A stretch of 64,000 nt of DNA from Quillaja saponaria (lineage: Eukaryota > Streptophyta > Magnoliopsida > Fabales > Quillajaceae). The stretch is taken from contig CM055611.1 of assembly GCA_029379385.1 (NCBI GenBank), positions 8,122,001-8,186,000 of the forward strand, in the 5' to 3' direction. This document shows positions 1 through 12,602 of the stretch, piece by piece (positions within the stretch are counted from its first letter, which is position 1; each line of letters starts with the position of its first letter). The position numbers were made by a program, and so were the translations under genes. Under the pieces are notes generated by a model. The model worked only from the letters and a program-made list of their open reading frames with translations, had not been told where the DNA came from and searched no databases.

Positions 1-84
1 ATGTTTAAGTTTAGTATGAATGCTTAATATCATAATTTTGTAAAGAAATTTCCATTTGTTTAAGCTAGTATGAATTTTTGTGTT

Positions 85-213
85 TTTGTTAAAAGTATAG
101 TTTCAAAACAGATATTTGCTAGATGGCAAGAAATATTATTTGTCTTTTATTTTGATATAAAATACTTAAAGGAGAATTAAATTCTCTTACAGATTTTCTA
201 ACAAGAGAATTTT
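85..213 (+). pseudogene. Endogenous pararetrovirus fragment, RNase H C-terminus (piece 1 of 3)
   Basis: Decayed piece of a Caulimoviridae-like polymerase gene. Translation in one frame gives the end of the RNase H region, including the short motif DFLTREF (about 187-213), which in this family closes the reverse transcriptase/RNase H domain. It is clearly similar to 37280-37400. The reading is broken and only about 40 codons remain. The sequence stops at a gypsy element (214-11957) and resumes at 11958. The flanking ATTTT (209-213 and 11958-11962) is the target-site duplication. It is a non-functional fossil. Family assignment rests on motif resemblance read by eye. Confidence 0.7.
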
Positions 214-3200
214 TGTGAAAATATTTCGAATATGCTAGAATAACTTAGTGAGCTCCGAAAACTATTTTGAATATTTTAGAGAAGATAAAATTATTTTAGT
301 AAATTAGATAGGCTTTCATCTTACATAATAATTAATTATATTATTTTTACATGATTTAAATTGTACAAGGTTTTTAAAGTTAAAAATATTTACAATTTAC
401 GAGTTAACATTAAAATGGGTAAAACTTAGGGAACCTATTTTCGAGTTTTAACTTAGGAGATCCTTTTGAACCACACAATAGGAAACAAGTGTTCCCATCC
501 ACTTAGTTATTTTTTTTCCTTTTCCCTTTTTCCCTTCCTTTTACCTTCCTTCTTCCTCCTCTTTGAGCATGCTTTTCTTCCTTTTTTCTTTGCAGCTACC
601 ATTAGAGCTTCAAGAGCCCTCATTTCTAGCTAAACATACTTCTCTTTTCTCCCTCTAAAACTGTCACACCCTCATGGAGGCATAACTGGCTAGAGAATTG
701 TAAAAGTTTATTTACTAAAACAAATAATAATTTACAGAAAATTTCAACAGAGGTTCCTAACAATATGGAAAATGCCACAAAATATAAATATGTACACCTT
801 CTTATATATAATCAAATCACAATAACCATGGAGTTACCCAGAGGAGCTTCGCTCCAGTCATAAAACAAATAACAAATAATTAAACTATGATATGACAAAA
901 AATTTGACAACCCTTAGCTCTAGTGTAACCAAATTTTCATCATTGACTTCAAATTTGAGATTCCGAATATACCTTACCGCCAAACACTTGGCATGTCCAG
1001 TATCTCTAATTGTTGTCCCTTGAAATCCTGTTACTAAAAAACAAATAAGGGTGAGTCCTATAGACTTAGTAAGTGAAAAATTGCATCCAAAGGGTACTAG
1101 CATCAGTGATCACACATAACACATAAATAATATACAAGTCAATTAATATCAATATATTATATTTTCCAAAACTACTAAGGTTACACGTATACGATTACAG
1201 AAATATACAACTTAGCAAGCATATTTTAAGTAATACTTTGTATAATACAATCAAAACAACCAAAGAAATCAGAGCACACAAATTGCATAAAGGGCCAATT
1301 GAGTAACTCAACCCCATACACCATTCCCACCAGGCAATTTTGCACCCGCACACCAAACAGAATTACTGAAATACATAATCACTGAATCTCCTTCTCCAAA
1401 TCCACTCATCGTGACTGAGCACTCAATTCTTATAAAGACACTTATCATAATCAAAATATTAAATCAAAACATCCTAGGTGCACCAAAATTTTATTTCAGG
1501 AGTAAAAATAATTTCAAAAAGGAAAACACTTCGTTAGCCCTTATCAATCACAAACAATTTCAAATATTATCATAATTTAAATAGTCAATGATATCAATAT
1601 GATTCTTATTATTCACTATATAATACATATAAATACATCAAACAATCAAGCACACTAATCCAGCAACCAAATGGTAACAATTAACCATTAATAGTAATAC
1701 GGATCCCGCCCATCATTCCTTCTTGAATTCACATGTATCGTTGGCTATACAACGCATTCCAAAACTGTAGTTAAAATTTTCAAATATTACTTAGTTTATA
1801 AATTTCAAAATTAGAATCCTCTAGTCACTAAAACTTATATATATATATACCAAGAAATCAATATAAATCTATAAATTCTCATTTTTGTCATATTTTCAAT
1901 TGTTGAATTCAAGCTAAACTGATTACTTAAAGTTAATTAAAATTTTAAGCTATGCATTCTTTGAAGTAACATCAATTCTAAAAAACGCAAGATTTTTACA
2001 GCTTTGACACAATTTTCTCTAGAAAAAAGGAAATTCAATTCTGATTGTTGGATTTACTAATAAACAAGTATATCTTTCTAGATAGGTACCATATGTATTA
2101 TTTGGATGAGTATATTAATACAGGTAATTATTTAAAATTTACTCATTTTAGGCATTTTCACAACCCCCTTGGATATATGTTTATTTTCACTTACATACTT
2201 AACCAAATTTAATAAAACCAAGTCGAAACATTATCTTAGAAAGTTAGATATCTTTCTTATTTAGAAAATTCTCCTAAAATTAGCCTTGAACCTACTCAAT
2301 TCCTCACATGAACAAAAAAACAAGGCGTTAGTACGATTCCTAGTTGCTAATCTCTGACTCCAATGCTTATAGAATTCTCATACTTAGGAAATAAATTACA
2401 AAACTTTCCAGTCTAGTATTTCAAGAAATTGGGAATATTTTATATTCAGCACTCTACTATTACTTCATCCTTTAAGACCCTCTAATTTCATTTACTTCAA
2501 AGCAGGTACAGTCAAGACCAGAAAATCTCAATCATGACTTCCAATACCTCCAAAATACACACAACATCGAATTAAGACCTAAACCCTCTAGATTTATCCT
2601 TTAATATGTCAGGAACTACTTTTATTTAAAGGTTATAAGCTAATTCCAACCACAAGATTGTCTGAAACTTGCTAAAAATCTACTATGGACTAACAACAGT
2701 CCAATAGCTCTACGAAAAAATATACTTGGAATCAGGTTATGAAAATTTGAAGATGCTATAGCTACAATTTCTCAGTTAGAACTTCTAATTTAAATCAATC
2801 CTAAAAACATCTGAAACAAAAAATTTCTCTAACTAATTAAATTTGGCCCTGCATCCCTTCAAAAATCTCTTAACTCTTATTTTCTAACACTTTACCCAAA
2901 ACTAACACTCTTTTGCTCATACCAAATACTCACTTTCATTAACTTCTTATCCTACAACATTAACCAAACATTATCTACTCTTGTTTATGATATTATTCAA
3001 ATTCCAACAATAACAAACCATCAAGACTTAAATCCACCAAGTTTTACTGAAAAAGTTATAACTAGTTTTCTTGTAGGCATTTTATCAAACACCTTAAGGA
3101 CATGGCCTAATTTCATTCATGTGTATGTATACACACATATACATACCTCATAAAAGTCTGTACAATTCATATTAATTCTCATTTTATTTACATTCCTAAC

Positions 3201-5974
3201 ATTAGTTTTAAAGTTAGATTCATTATTTAGGAGTCACCAACAACTTGGATTATGGAAGTTTGACAACAATTAATACCAATTCCACCATTAACATGGTTAC
3301 CATGTTTATAATCACCTTTATCATTCTTAACTCACTAATTTCATACCCTTAATTCATCAAACAACCACAACTTACTTGAACTCAAAGAATTATCAATGAA
3401 TTCAAAAAGTGAAGGCAACTCACCCTTCTTACCAAGCATCTAGTTTTCACCCACCTTCCCAAAGTCAACAACACACCATACTAAATCGTCCAAACTGTTG
3501 TCTTACTGCCCAAAACAGGGTGGTTCTAATCCTACAACCAAGAACACTGCCACAAACAGCAAGGGTTAAAAGAAAGCTACTAGAAACCTCCACAAGCTGT
3601 CTTCAGTCAAGTGGAGGAAGAAAGGAAAAACTTGAAGAAAAGAAATAGCCAGCAAGATCACTAATTCACGGCTAAAGTTTGGGGTTAAACAAAAGAGTAA
3701 ACAAGTCCTTAAACAAGAAGGAAGGAAGAGGAGTTATTGTCCAAGCAATTACAACGGCAAGCAATAACTAGGCTGCTACAACACTCCAATAAGATAGCCA
3801 AGTTCACATTTCCAACTCTATTTACAAAGGCTCGGTTAGCTAGCAAAGAAAGGACTCACCAGGCATGATATAGGCAAGACATAGGAAGAAAATCTTGGCT
3901 ACAAGAATGAGTAAAGTACTACTGCAAGGAAGGATTTTTCACAGCCAAAAACAAAGATGGAAGGGACTAGAAGAACAGAGAGAAAATAGAGAAAGAGTGA
4001 GAGTTTAAGTCTGTTAAGAAAGAAAATAAAAATAAAAAGGAAGTACAAGAAAAATAATACAAGAATAATGAAGTCAAAAGTCAAAGTTCTACATGTGCGG
4101 TGTATATTTTACTTGATTTATTTATATATATAAGCAAATGTCTAATTATACTGTTTATTTATTTAATTTTCCTGTGGTGGAGAGTAAATCTTAATACATA
4201 TCTATACATCAATTATTCATTCACTTGAATTTACTTGGTCAAAATATTATTTACTTTACAATAACAAATACATAGCATTTTTATTTTTTAAATGTATAAT
4301 AAGGTTATACTAATATATCGAATTATAACATGTTTAACTATACTGTTATTTGATTAATTTGTTTATTTTATAACGTAACTTTACACATTGTATCAAAAAC
4401 TCGATTTTACTTTATCGGGTTATGAGGGTTATAACAAAAACCCTCCTAAAATCCCTCAAATTTAGCCCTTTCAACCCATCCAAAAGAGCTCTGGTTTTGG
4501 CCTCATTTTCCTTCCATTTTTGTTGTTATTTCAATCCATTTTTGGACTGATTTCATTAACTAATTCAACCCTATTTCCCCTCCATTTCAAGCCTATTTCT
4601 AGCTCTAAATAGCAATCCAAAATAGCTCCTAAAAGCCACCTAAAATAGTCCCACAAAGCCATCCAAAATAGCCTTTATTTCAGCTTATTTTTTAGGCCGA
4701 TTTCAATTCCTTTTTTCTCTTTTTTCTAGCCACTTTTAGAATTCATGGATTTGGATGTTAGCTTATGGGTTAGGATGTGCTAATTGGGGTTAAATCTAAA
4801 TTTGGACTTTGTGGAGGAACTCATTGCTTCTAACCCTTGGTTATTCGGTTTGACTTTGAGATGCTTATTATATCATCATTTGAAATTGTTCTAGACTCAT
4901 TGAAGACTCTTACACTTTAGGTTGGGTGACTTTCGATTCCGACATTCTTAGAAGCTTCTTTTGCATTATGAGTGGATAGTTCCTAGTATAGTGTTTTTAT
5001 TATTGTGACTACATGCATCATTACTTTTCAATTTAAAACTATTTCTTCTATAAACATGTTTTTACTTAAACTTGACTTATGATCTTTCAAGATTTTCAAA
5101 GTAGTTTTTAAGTAAATGATTTTGAAAATGCATTTGAACTATCAAACATTTTAAAGATCCATTTTGAAAATGCATTTGAACTATCGTTATTAGTTACTTT
5201 ACATTGTTGAACATGGTCGCGGGGGACAAGCACTTTAAAATTTCATCCTCACTTATTTGATAAGTGTCATTGGACATATGCTTCAAATAGATTTGAAATC
5301 AATATTGCCACTTGGAATGAAAGTGGATTTATGTCTTTTTTTTTAACTATTGGTGTACAATTGTATTTGACTTTGGATTTGATGGAATTATTTGATTTGG
5401 AAAGTAAATATCAAAATGTTTGTTATTTAGATAATGATGTTAGAGATGCTTCCATTGATTTTCTTCTTTTTTATCTTAGCATAACTTTGTTATTCAAGTA
5501 TTCTATTTTTCTTTCAAATTGCTTTATAGAATGGTTCTTGCCATAACATTTTAGCTAATGAGGTATAATTAGCCTATGTGCACATAGTACAATTTTTAGA
5601 TATGGTATCTAGTTAGGAAGGGATGTCCTAACCCCATGTGTGGGCTAACATACATGGTAATGAGTTTGATACCCTAGTGAGTTGGGGTTTGGCACTGACT
5701 CGTTGTAACTTATGGGTCCATTGGTTGGTATTGGAATTGATAGGTTTGACACTCTAGTTAGCAGGGGTTTGGCGCTTTCTCATTTTACCCTATAGGTATT
5801 TCGGTTTGATAGTTCTGACAATATGGTTTACAACATTTTAATTATCCAAATTTTAGGTGAACTATTGCAGTTTTGTTTGTTTTCGATAATCGTTGTAAGC
5901 TTGTTTAGGTCATGGTGCACCTATGTTCACCCTAATCCATTCACTTATCATGGCCCTTGATTTGGGTCGTGACA
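214..5974 (+). repeat. Gypsy 5' LTR, interrupted by nested LTR 662-4436
   Basis: Matches the 3' LTR (9455-11957) in two blocks, 214-656 and 4442-5974, separated by the nested reverse-oriented LTR. Two deletions are visible relative to the 3' LTR. About 45-50 bases are missing just after the first TG, so the copy begins TGTGAAAATA where the 3' copy reads on to TGAAAATA after its TGTTGACCC start. About 500 bases near its end are also missing (the counterpart of 11325-11815). It ends GGGTCGTGACA immediately before the primer binding site. Confidence 0.85.
662..4436 (-). mobile_element. Solo long LTR (TGTTATAAC...GGTGTGACA family), minus orientation
   Basis: 3775-bp insertion in the gypsy 5' LTR. 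On the minus strand it begins TGTTATAACCC and ends GGTGTGACA, and it is flanked by AAAAC on both sides (657-661 and 4437-4441). No internal coding region is present, so it is a solo LTR produced by LTR-LTR recombination. It carries the family's conserved blocks: stem arms (1301-1315 and 1414-1424 in plus coordinates) and the acceptor-like T-rich/AG segment near 1030-1045. Its start is most like the LTR at 26260. The short open frames inside it look like chance. Confidence 0.85.
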
Positions 5975-5978
5975 AAGT

Positions 5979-5990
5979 TGGTATCAGAGC
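5979..5990 (+). promoter_or_regulatory. Gypsy primer binding site (tRNA-iMet type)
   Basis: TGGTATCAGAGC lies four bases after the 5' LTR end. It is complementary to the 3' end of plant initiator methionine tRNA, the usual primer for this class. It fixes both the LTR end and the element's orientation. Confidence 0.9.
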
Positions 5991-6139
5991 ATTAGGTTTC
6001 ATTTCTAGTTGTTAGTCTAGCTTATGATTCATATTCGTTCTTTGAGTCATCGTTGTTATTCCTACTATTTTTGTTCACTTCTTACTATTATTGGGTGATT
6101 GATGAATTACTTGCTTTCTTTGACTTTGGTGCTTGGGTG

Positions 6140-9100
6140 ATGATGACACATAGGACTCGTAGGATGGCTTCAAGCTGAAGAAGCCAGAGGGCTAGTGATG
6201 AGGCCTTCGCTCCACCTCCTGTAGGATGTGGAACGAGATGGCATAGTGGCTATCGGAGACGTGGCATAATAAGGAGACATGGTAAAGGTGTTTCAGAGAG
6301 AGGACATGTCCTAGTTGTTGAGACACATGATGAGACCGTTATTACACCTGAGGAGGTTCTACCAACTCCTCCAATTATAGCTACAGTTGATGCTTCGATC
6401 AGGGCTCCAATCTTAAGCCAATTACTTTTGCAGAGGGTGTCAACAGAGTCATGGACAAAATGATTGAGTTTCTTACTTCATAGCACCATACTGAGCCACC
6501 AGCAGCACCAATTGCTACTACTTTGGCACCAGTGGCATTAATGTCTTGGAGTGATGAATTCCTTGAAAGTTTCCTGAAGGTCAAGCCCCCATATTTTTCT
6601 AATTCTCGTAAAGTTAAAGACCTTCAATTATTTATTACGGGGGTCGAGAAAAGGTTGAGAGTGATTCGTTGTCCAAATGATTGTGCCGTTAAGGTATTCA
6701 TTGGTTATGTCAACACATAGAAGTAGACATGGTATTTAGAGATTGTGTGGTTTATGTAGGCAACCATGAGTTGTTTGTAGACTTTATCTAGCTTGCTATA
6801 TGGGATTTTGATATGATACTAAATATAGATTAGTTGGCTTCTAGCCATGCCACAATTAATTATTTTGAGGAGACTGTTACCTTTAAGATTCTGAGGGAAT
6901 CTGAATTCTGATTCCAAGGTGATCAAAGGGTGGCCCCACATAACTTGATATTTTCTATTGCTGTAAAGCAAATGATGTGAAACAAGTGTAAGGTATACTT
7001 GGTTTTCGTGGAAGATATAGAAAGTACAGGGCCTAGTTTGGAACAAGTTTGAGTTTTTTTATCGACTTGGCTCCCAGTATCGATCCAATTTCCATACCCC
7101 TTTATCACATAGCTCCCCACATAGCTTAAGAAGTTGAAAGATTAGTTGTAAGATTTGCTTGACAAGGGTTTCATTAGACCGAGCACTTCGCCTTAGGGTG
7201 TTCCAGTGTTGTTTGTTTGAAAGAATGATGGTTCTATGCAGATGTGCATAGATTACCAGTAACTTAACAAGATGACCATTCGTAACAAGTACCCTTTTTT
7301 AGTGCATTGATGACTTATTTGATTAGCTTTAGGAAGCATATTATTTCTCTAAGATTGACTGAAAATCAAGTTACCATTAGCTAAAGATCAAGCAAGAGAA
7401 CATTCTAAAGACGGCTTTCAGGACTCTATATGGGCATTACGAATTCTTAGTGATGTCTTTTGGACTCACTAACGCACCTGCAACATTTAGGGCTTGATGA
7501 ACCATGTTTTCAAACCATTCTTGGATCAATTTATAATTGTTTTCATCAACCTTAGTTTATTCAATGAGTGAGGAGGAACATAAGCAGCATGATTATATTG
7601 GTTTTACAAACCCCATAAGAGGATCAATTATATGCTAAGTTCTCGAGATATACATTATGGTTAGACAATGTGGTTTTCTTGGGTCACGTGTGTGTAGTTA
7701 TGGGATTTGAGTGGATTTAAAAAAAGGTTGAAGCAGTTGAAAGTTGGCCAAGACCAATATCAGTTACCCATATTCCCAATTTTCTTGGATTAACAGCTTA
7801 TTAAAATTGCTTTTTTAAAGACTTCTCTCATATTGCAGCTCCTTTGACTTTGATGACTCAGAAAAATGTGAAGTATCGGTGGACTGATGCTTATAAGGAA
7901 TGCTTTTAGAAGCTCAAAACCTATTTGACTACAGCTACAGTGTTGACCTTACCTTCAAGATCAAGCAGTTACACAGTGTACTATGATGCTTCTAGAATTG
8001 GACTTGGATGCGTGTTGATGCAACATGGTATGGTGATTGCTTATGCTTCTAAGCAGTTAAAGAGGCATAAGCAAAACTACCCTACACATGATCTGGAAAT
8101 GGTAACAAATGTCTTCGTTTTGAAGATTTTGTGGCATTACCTGTATGGTGAGATGTATGAAATCTACATTGATCACAAGAGTTTGAAATATATCTTTCAG
8201 CAGCAAGATTTGATCTTTAGGCAAAGGCAGTGGACGAAGATGTTAAAGGACTATGGCTGCAATATTTTGTATCATACCGGGTAGACAAATGTAATTGTAA
8301 ATGCTATTAGTAGGAACTCTTCGAGTAGCTTGGCACACATAGCAGTGATTAGAAGACTTTTGATTACATAGATACATAAGTTGCAGGATGACGAGATTCA
8401 ATTTGAGATTAGTGAGTCAGGAGTATTCTTGGCTCATATTCATGCAAGATCATTTCTTCTTGAGCGAATTAAGGAAGTACAGAATCAAGATCCTCATTTG
8501 GTTGCACTTTGGGAGAGTGTTATTCGAGGAAAAGTAGTGAATTTGTCTTTAATGCGGATGATATCCTTCAATTTAGTTCTCGAGTGTGTGTACAAGATGT
8601 AAGTGTTCTTTGTAAGGAGGTTCTCGAGGAAGCACATCATTCAGTTTATGTCATTCATCCAGGTTCTACCAAGATGTAACATGACTTACGAGAAACTTAC
8701 TAGTGGGATGGTTTGAATAGACATATAGCATATTGCCATATGCCTTACGTTTCAACAAGTCAAGGCTGAGCACTAGCGACCAGCATGGAAGTTGTAGTCT
8801 TTATATATTCTTAAGGGGAAGTGGGAGCACATTACTATGGACTTTGTGATTGGTTTACCTCGTACCCTCAAGGGATTCTATTATGTTTGGGTAATAGTTA
8901 ATTGGTTGACTAAGTCAGCCTACTTCATTCCCGTGAAGAAGACTAACAATGTCTTGCAGCTATCTTAGATCAACATTGATAGGATTGTTATGCTTTATGG
9001 TGTTCCTGTTTTTATAGTGTCTGATATAGTTCACTTCTCGATTTTGGGAAAAGTTACAAGAAGTGATGAGTACAAAGTTGCATTTGAGCACTACTTTCCA

Positions 9101-9300
9101 TCTATAAATAGATGGTCAGTTAGAGCATACTATTTAGACATTGGAAGATATGCTTTGTGTTTATGTTATGGACTTAGGTGCTGACTATAGTCACCACCTA
9201 CCACTGATAGAGTTTTCTTACAACAACAACTATCATGCCAGTATTTAGATGGCACCTTTCGGGCTCTTTATAGGGCAAAGGAGGTAACTTGGGAAATAAA
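6140..9300 (+). pseudogene. Gypsy gag-pol remnant (gag, protease, RT, RNase H, integrase)
   Basis: Heavily mutated polyprotein with many stops and frameshifts. Gag-like sequence covers about 6150-6720, with the KPPYFS...EKRLRV region at 6577-6660. The end of the aspartic protease is at about 6808-6880 (FDMILNID...ATINYF). RT spans about 7120-7900, with YHQLKIK and [12 protein letters not shown] recognisable. Its catalytic FxDD box near 7540 reads FINL, so the two aspartates are lost. RNase H is the best preserved part: 7925-8284 is an uninterrupted frame with YYDAS and DHKSLKYIF. The integrase zinc region starts near 8636. The core follows at about 8835-9160 with DFVIGLP, IVSD and, after a frameshift, a DGQLEHT segment keeping the catalytic Glu. 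The gag-to-protease part is shortened. It cannot be active. Confidence 0.85.
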
Positions 9301-9439
9301 AGCAAAGATGAGGGAGAAATACTTTATTTTTTTGTTGAGTGAGGTACCTTACTAGTTATTTATTTTTATATGATTGTTTGATTGAATGATTTCTTTTCTT
9401 TATTTGTGAGTTATTTCAAATTTGGGGATGAATTTTCTT

Positions 9440-9454
9440 ATGAAGGGTAGAATA
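9440..9454 (+). promoter_or_regulatory. Gypsy polypurine tract
   Basis: Purine-rich ATGAAGGGTAGAATA directly precedes the TGTTGACCC start of the 3' LTR. Its position and composition fit a slightly decayed plus-strand priming tract. Confidence 0.7.
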
Positions 9455-11957
9455 TGTTGACCCGAAATTTTAACTATTACCAACTAGTGGATTGAAGGTT
9501 TTATGAAAATAATTCAAACCTGCTAGAATAACTTTATGAGCTTCAAAAACTATTTTGAATATTCTAGAGAAGATAAAATTATTTTAGTAAATTACACAGG
9601 CTTTCATTTTACACAATAACTACATTAAGACTTAAATTCTACAAGGTTTTTAAAGTTAAATATTAACAATTTGGGAGTTTAAATTAAACTAGTAAAAGTT
9701 TGGGAACTCGTTTTCAAGTTTTGACTTAGGAGATCCTTTTAGACCACACAATAGGAGACAAATGTCCACATCCACATTTTTTATTTTTATTTTTTTCCTT
9801 TTTCTCTTTCATCCTTTTTCTTTTTTCCTTCCTCCTTTCTCCTCTTTATGCATGCATTTTCTTCCTCTCTTCTTTCCAGCTGCCATGTGAGCTTTAAGAT
9901 CCCTCATGTTCAGCTAAAAATCCCTCTCTTTTCCCCTTTTAAGACCCTCCTAAAAGCCCTCAAATTCAATGCTTTTAACCCCTCCAAAAGAGCTCTGATT
10001 TGCCTCTGATTTTGGCCTCCATTTTTCCCTCCGTTTTTGCTTTTATTTTAATCTATTTTTGGACTAATTTCTTTGGCTATTTCAACCCCCTTTATCCTGC
10101 ATTTCATGCCTATTTCTAGCTCCAAATAGCAACAAAAATAGATCCATAAAGCCACCCAAAATAAACCCAAAAAGCCACCCAAAACAGCCCATATTTTAAC
10201 TTTTTTTTGGGCTGATTCAATCTGTTTTTGCTTTGTTTTCTAGTTACTTTTGGAATTCATTGGATTTGGATGTTTGCTTGTGGGTTAGGATATGTTAATT
10301 GGGGTTAACTTTGAATTTGGGCTTTGAGGGGAAATCATTGCTTTTAATCCTGGGTTATTCAGTTTGATTCTGAGATGCTTATTATATCATTATTTGAATT
10401 GTTCTAGGCTCGTTGGAGATGCCCACACTTTCGATTGGGTGAGTTTTAGTTCTTGATATTCTTGGAAATTTCGCTCATACTGTGAGTGGATAGTTCCTAA
10501 TGTAGTATTTTCAGTGTAGTCACCACATGCATCACTACTTTTCAATTTAGAAACTTCTTCTTTTATAAACATGTTTTACTTAAACTTGACTTTGGATCTT
10601 TTAAGTTTTTGAAATTACTTTTGGAGTAAGTAATTTTGAAAGTACATTTGAACTATCAAATATTTTAAAGATCCATTTTAAATCACTTATGTGTACATGG
10701 ATATCATTATTAATTACTTTACATTCTTGAACATGGTCATCGAGGACAAGCACTTTAACATTTCTCCCTCTCTTATTTTATAAGTGTTATTGGACATATG
10801 TTTTGAATAGATTTTAAATCAATATTGCCACTATGAATGAAAGTTGATTTATGTTTTTTTGACTATAGGTTTACAACTGTATTCGACTTTGGATTTGATT
10901 GACTTATTTGATTCAGAAAATAAATATTGGAATGTTTGTTATTTAGATAATGATGTTGAAGATGCTTCTATTGATTTTCTTCATTTTCATCTTGGTATAA
11001 CTTTGTTAATCAAGTATTCTATTTTTCTTTTATAATGCTTTATGTAATGTTACTTGTCAGAATACCTTAACTAACGGGGTATATGTATACATAGTATATT
11101 TTTTAGATAAGGTACCAAGTTAGGAAGGGATGCCTTAACCCCGTGTGTGAGCCAACATACATGATGATAAGTTTGATACCCTAGTTTGTAGAGGTTTAAC
11201 ACTAACTCGTTGTAGTTTATGTGTTCAATGGTTTGTATTGGAATTGACGGATTGACACCCTAGTTAGTAAGGGTTTAGCACTAACTTGTTATACCTTATG
11301 GGTATTTCGATTTGATAGTTTTGTCAATGTATAATGCCTACAGGTACTCTTCATAAAATGGATGCGACAAATAGTTTATTTACATTGTTTTAAGATTTTC
11401 GTTATAACTCTTTCACCAATTAGTTGTTTACAATAGTTTATTGCTTACGTTTTCAAATATGCCATTGTATCTAAACTGATTATTGATAAAACTTTCATGT
11501 TTTAGCTTGTTTCTCTGTCTGCTATATTATGTATTATCTGCTCACAGGAAGTTTTTGTGACTCACCTTCGTTAGTTGATGTTTTTGTTTTCAAATAGCTG
11601 ATCTTGAAATCAGAGTTTTAGTTTAGGAGAAGGTGTTTGTGTGAAGTTTCTTTTTGATATGCCTAGCCTTTTTTTTGGAATGGGTCTAGTTGCATTTTTA
11701 TCTTTTTGTATCTAGATAGTTATGTCTCTGTATTTGTATTTAGACTCAACTGTAACCTTATTATGGGATTTGTTTCTATTTAAAATGTGTAATTATGATG
11801 TTGTTCTATCAAGTTTACAACATTTTTATCATCCTAGTTTTAGGCAAACTATTGCAATTTTGTTTCATTTTCAAGATTGTAGTCTTGTTTAGGTCATGGT
11901 AGGTCTATGTTTACCTTGATCCATTTGCCAATCATGGTACTGGTTTGGGTCGTGACA
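9455..11957 (+). repeat. Gypsy 3' LTR, full length (2503 bp)
   Basis: Begins TGTTGACCC, ends GGGTCGTGACA, and is followed by the ATTTT duplication. It is the more complete of the two LTRs, retaining the first 45-50 bases and a block (about 11325-11815) that the 5' copy has lost. A short frame at 10844-11035 matches the 5331-5546 frame in the 5' LTR. This probably reflects shared ancestry of the LTRs rather than a gene. Confidence 0.88.
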
Positions 11958-12602
11958 ATTTTTGCTGGAATCATCAGGGGAGTTTAAACCTCTCAAAAGA
12001 TAATTACAAATCCTATTAAAAGATCTCTTCCATCATCCTCACAAATTACCTCTTTAAATGATGATCCTAAATCTTTTTTAGCTTCAAAAATTTATGAAAT
12101 GACTCTCACAACAAAAAAATATGAAAGAAGAAAAACATCTTACTTTTATTTTTCTTCAATCCCTTTCGTTCCAATTGAAGAAAAATATTCTTCCTTATAA
12201 CCACTAGAAATGGCACCTTTCTACCTTAATAATGATCTCCACCCCCAATTTCTGGTAAAATCTCAATAGTTCTTTCTTTATATCTTCATTGAAAATAATT
12301 CTATTATTTTCAATCCTGTATAGAAGAAAGTTGATGGTTGAGTAGAATGGGTCTACTCGAAAATCATAATTAAAAAGTTTATTTCTCAAGAACAATGGTG
12401 GCCAAGTACTCAAACCATGAAGCAATTTGTAAAATTCACAAAAGGTCCTCTATACTACAATTATTTTGATTATCCAAGCATAGGGAAATATTTTCATAAA
12501 TGAAAATTTTGCTACAAAAGATACATGTTTTTTTTTAATTTCAACTATCAGAAGAAATCTCTTTCCCACAGTAGTTGAAAATTTGGTTTTTCTCATGGGA
12601 AA
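11958..12602 (+). pseudogene. Endogenous pararetrovirus fragment (piece 2 of 3), region after RNase H
   Basis: Continues from 85-213 after the gypsy element. It is strongly similar to 37390-37800 in the second pararetrovirus copy, which shows it is the region immediately downstream of the RNase H domain. Stops and small indels are frequent. The piece stops at the LTR beginning at 12603 and resumes near 24153, with GGGAA-like sequence at the junctions. I do not assign a specific viral function to this downstream region. It is a non-functional fossil. Confidence 0.65.

Larger units (their letters stand above)
214..11957 (+). mobile_element. Ty3/gypsy LTR retrotransposon, degenerate, with both LTRs and TSD
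   Basis: Complete-length but dead gypsy element inserted into pararetrovirus sequence. The boundaries are supported by an ATTTT duplication (209-213 and 11958-11962), LTR termini TGTTGACCC...GGGTCGTGACA (3' LTR), a tRNA-iMet primer binding site and a purine tract before the 3' LTR. The internal domains run gag, protease, RT, RNase H, integrase, which is the gypsy order. The long LTRs (about 2.5 kb) and the integrase style suggest a chromovirus of the Tekay/Del type, an inference from general family knowledge. The 5' LTR is split by another LTR (662-4436). By eye the two LTRs differ at roughly one base in ten near their starts, so the insertion is old. Confidence 0.88.
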
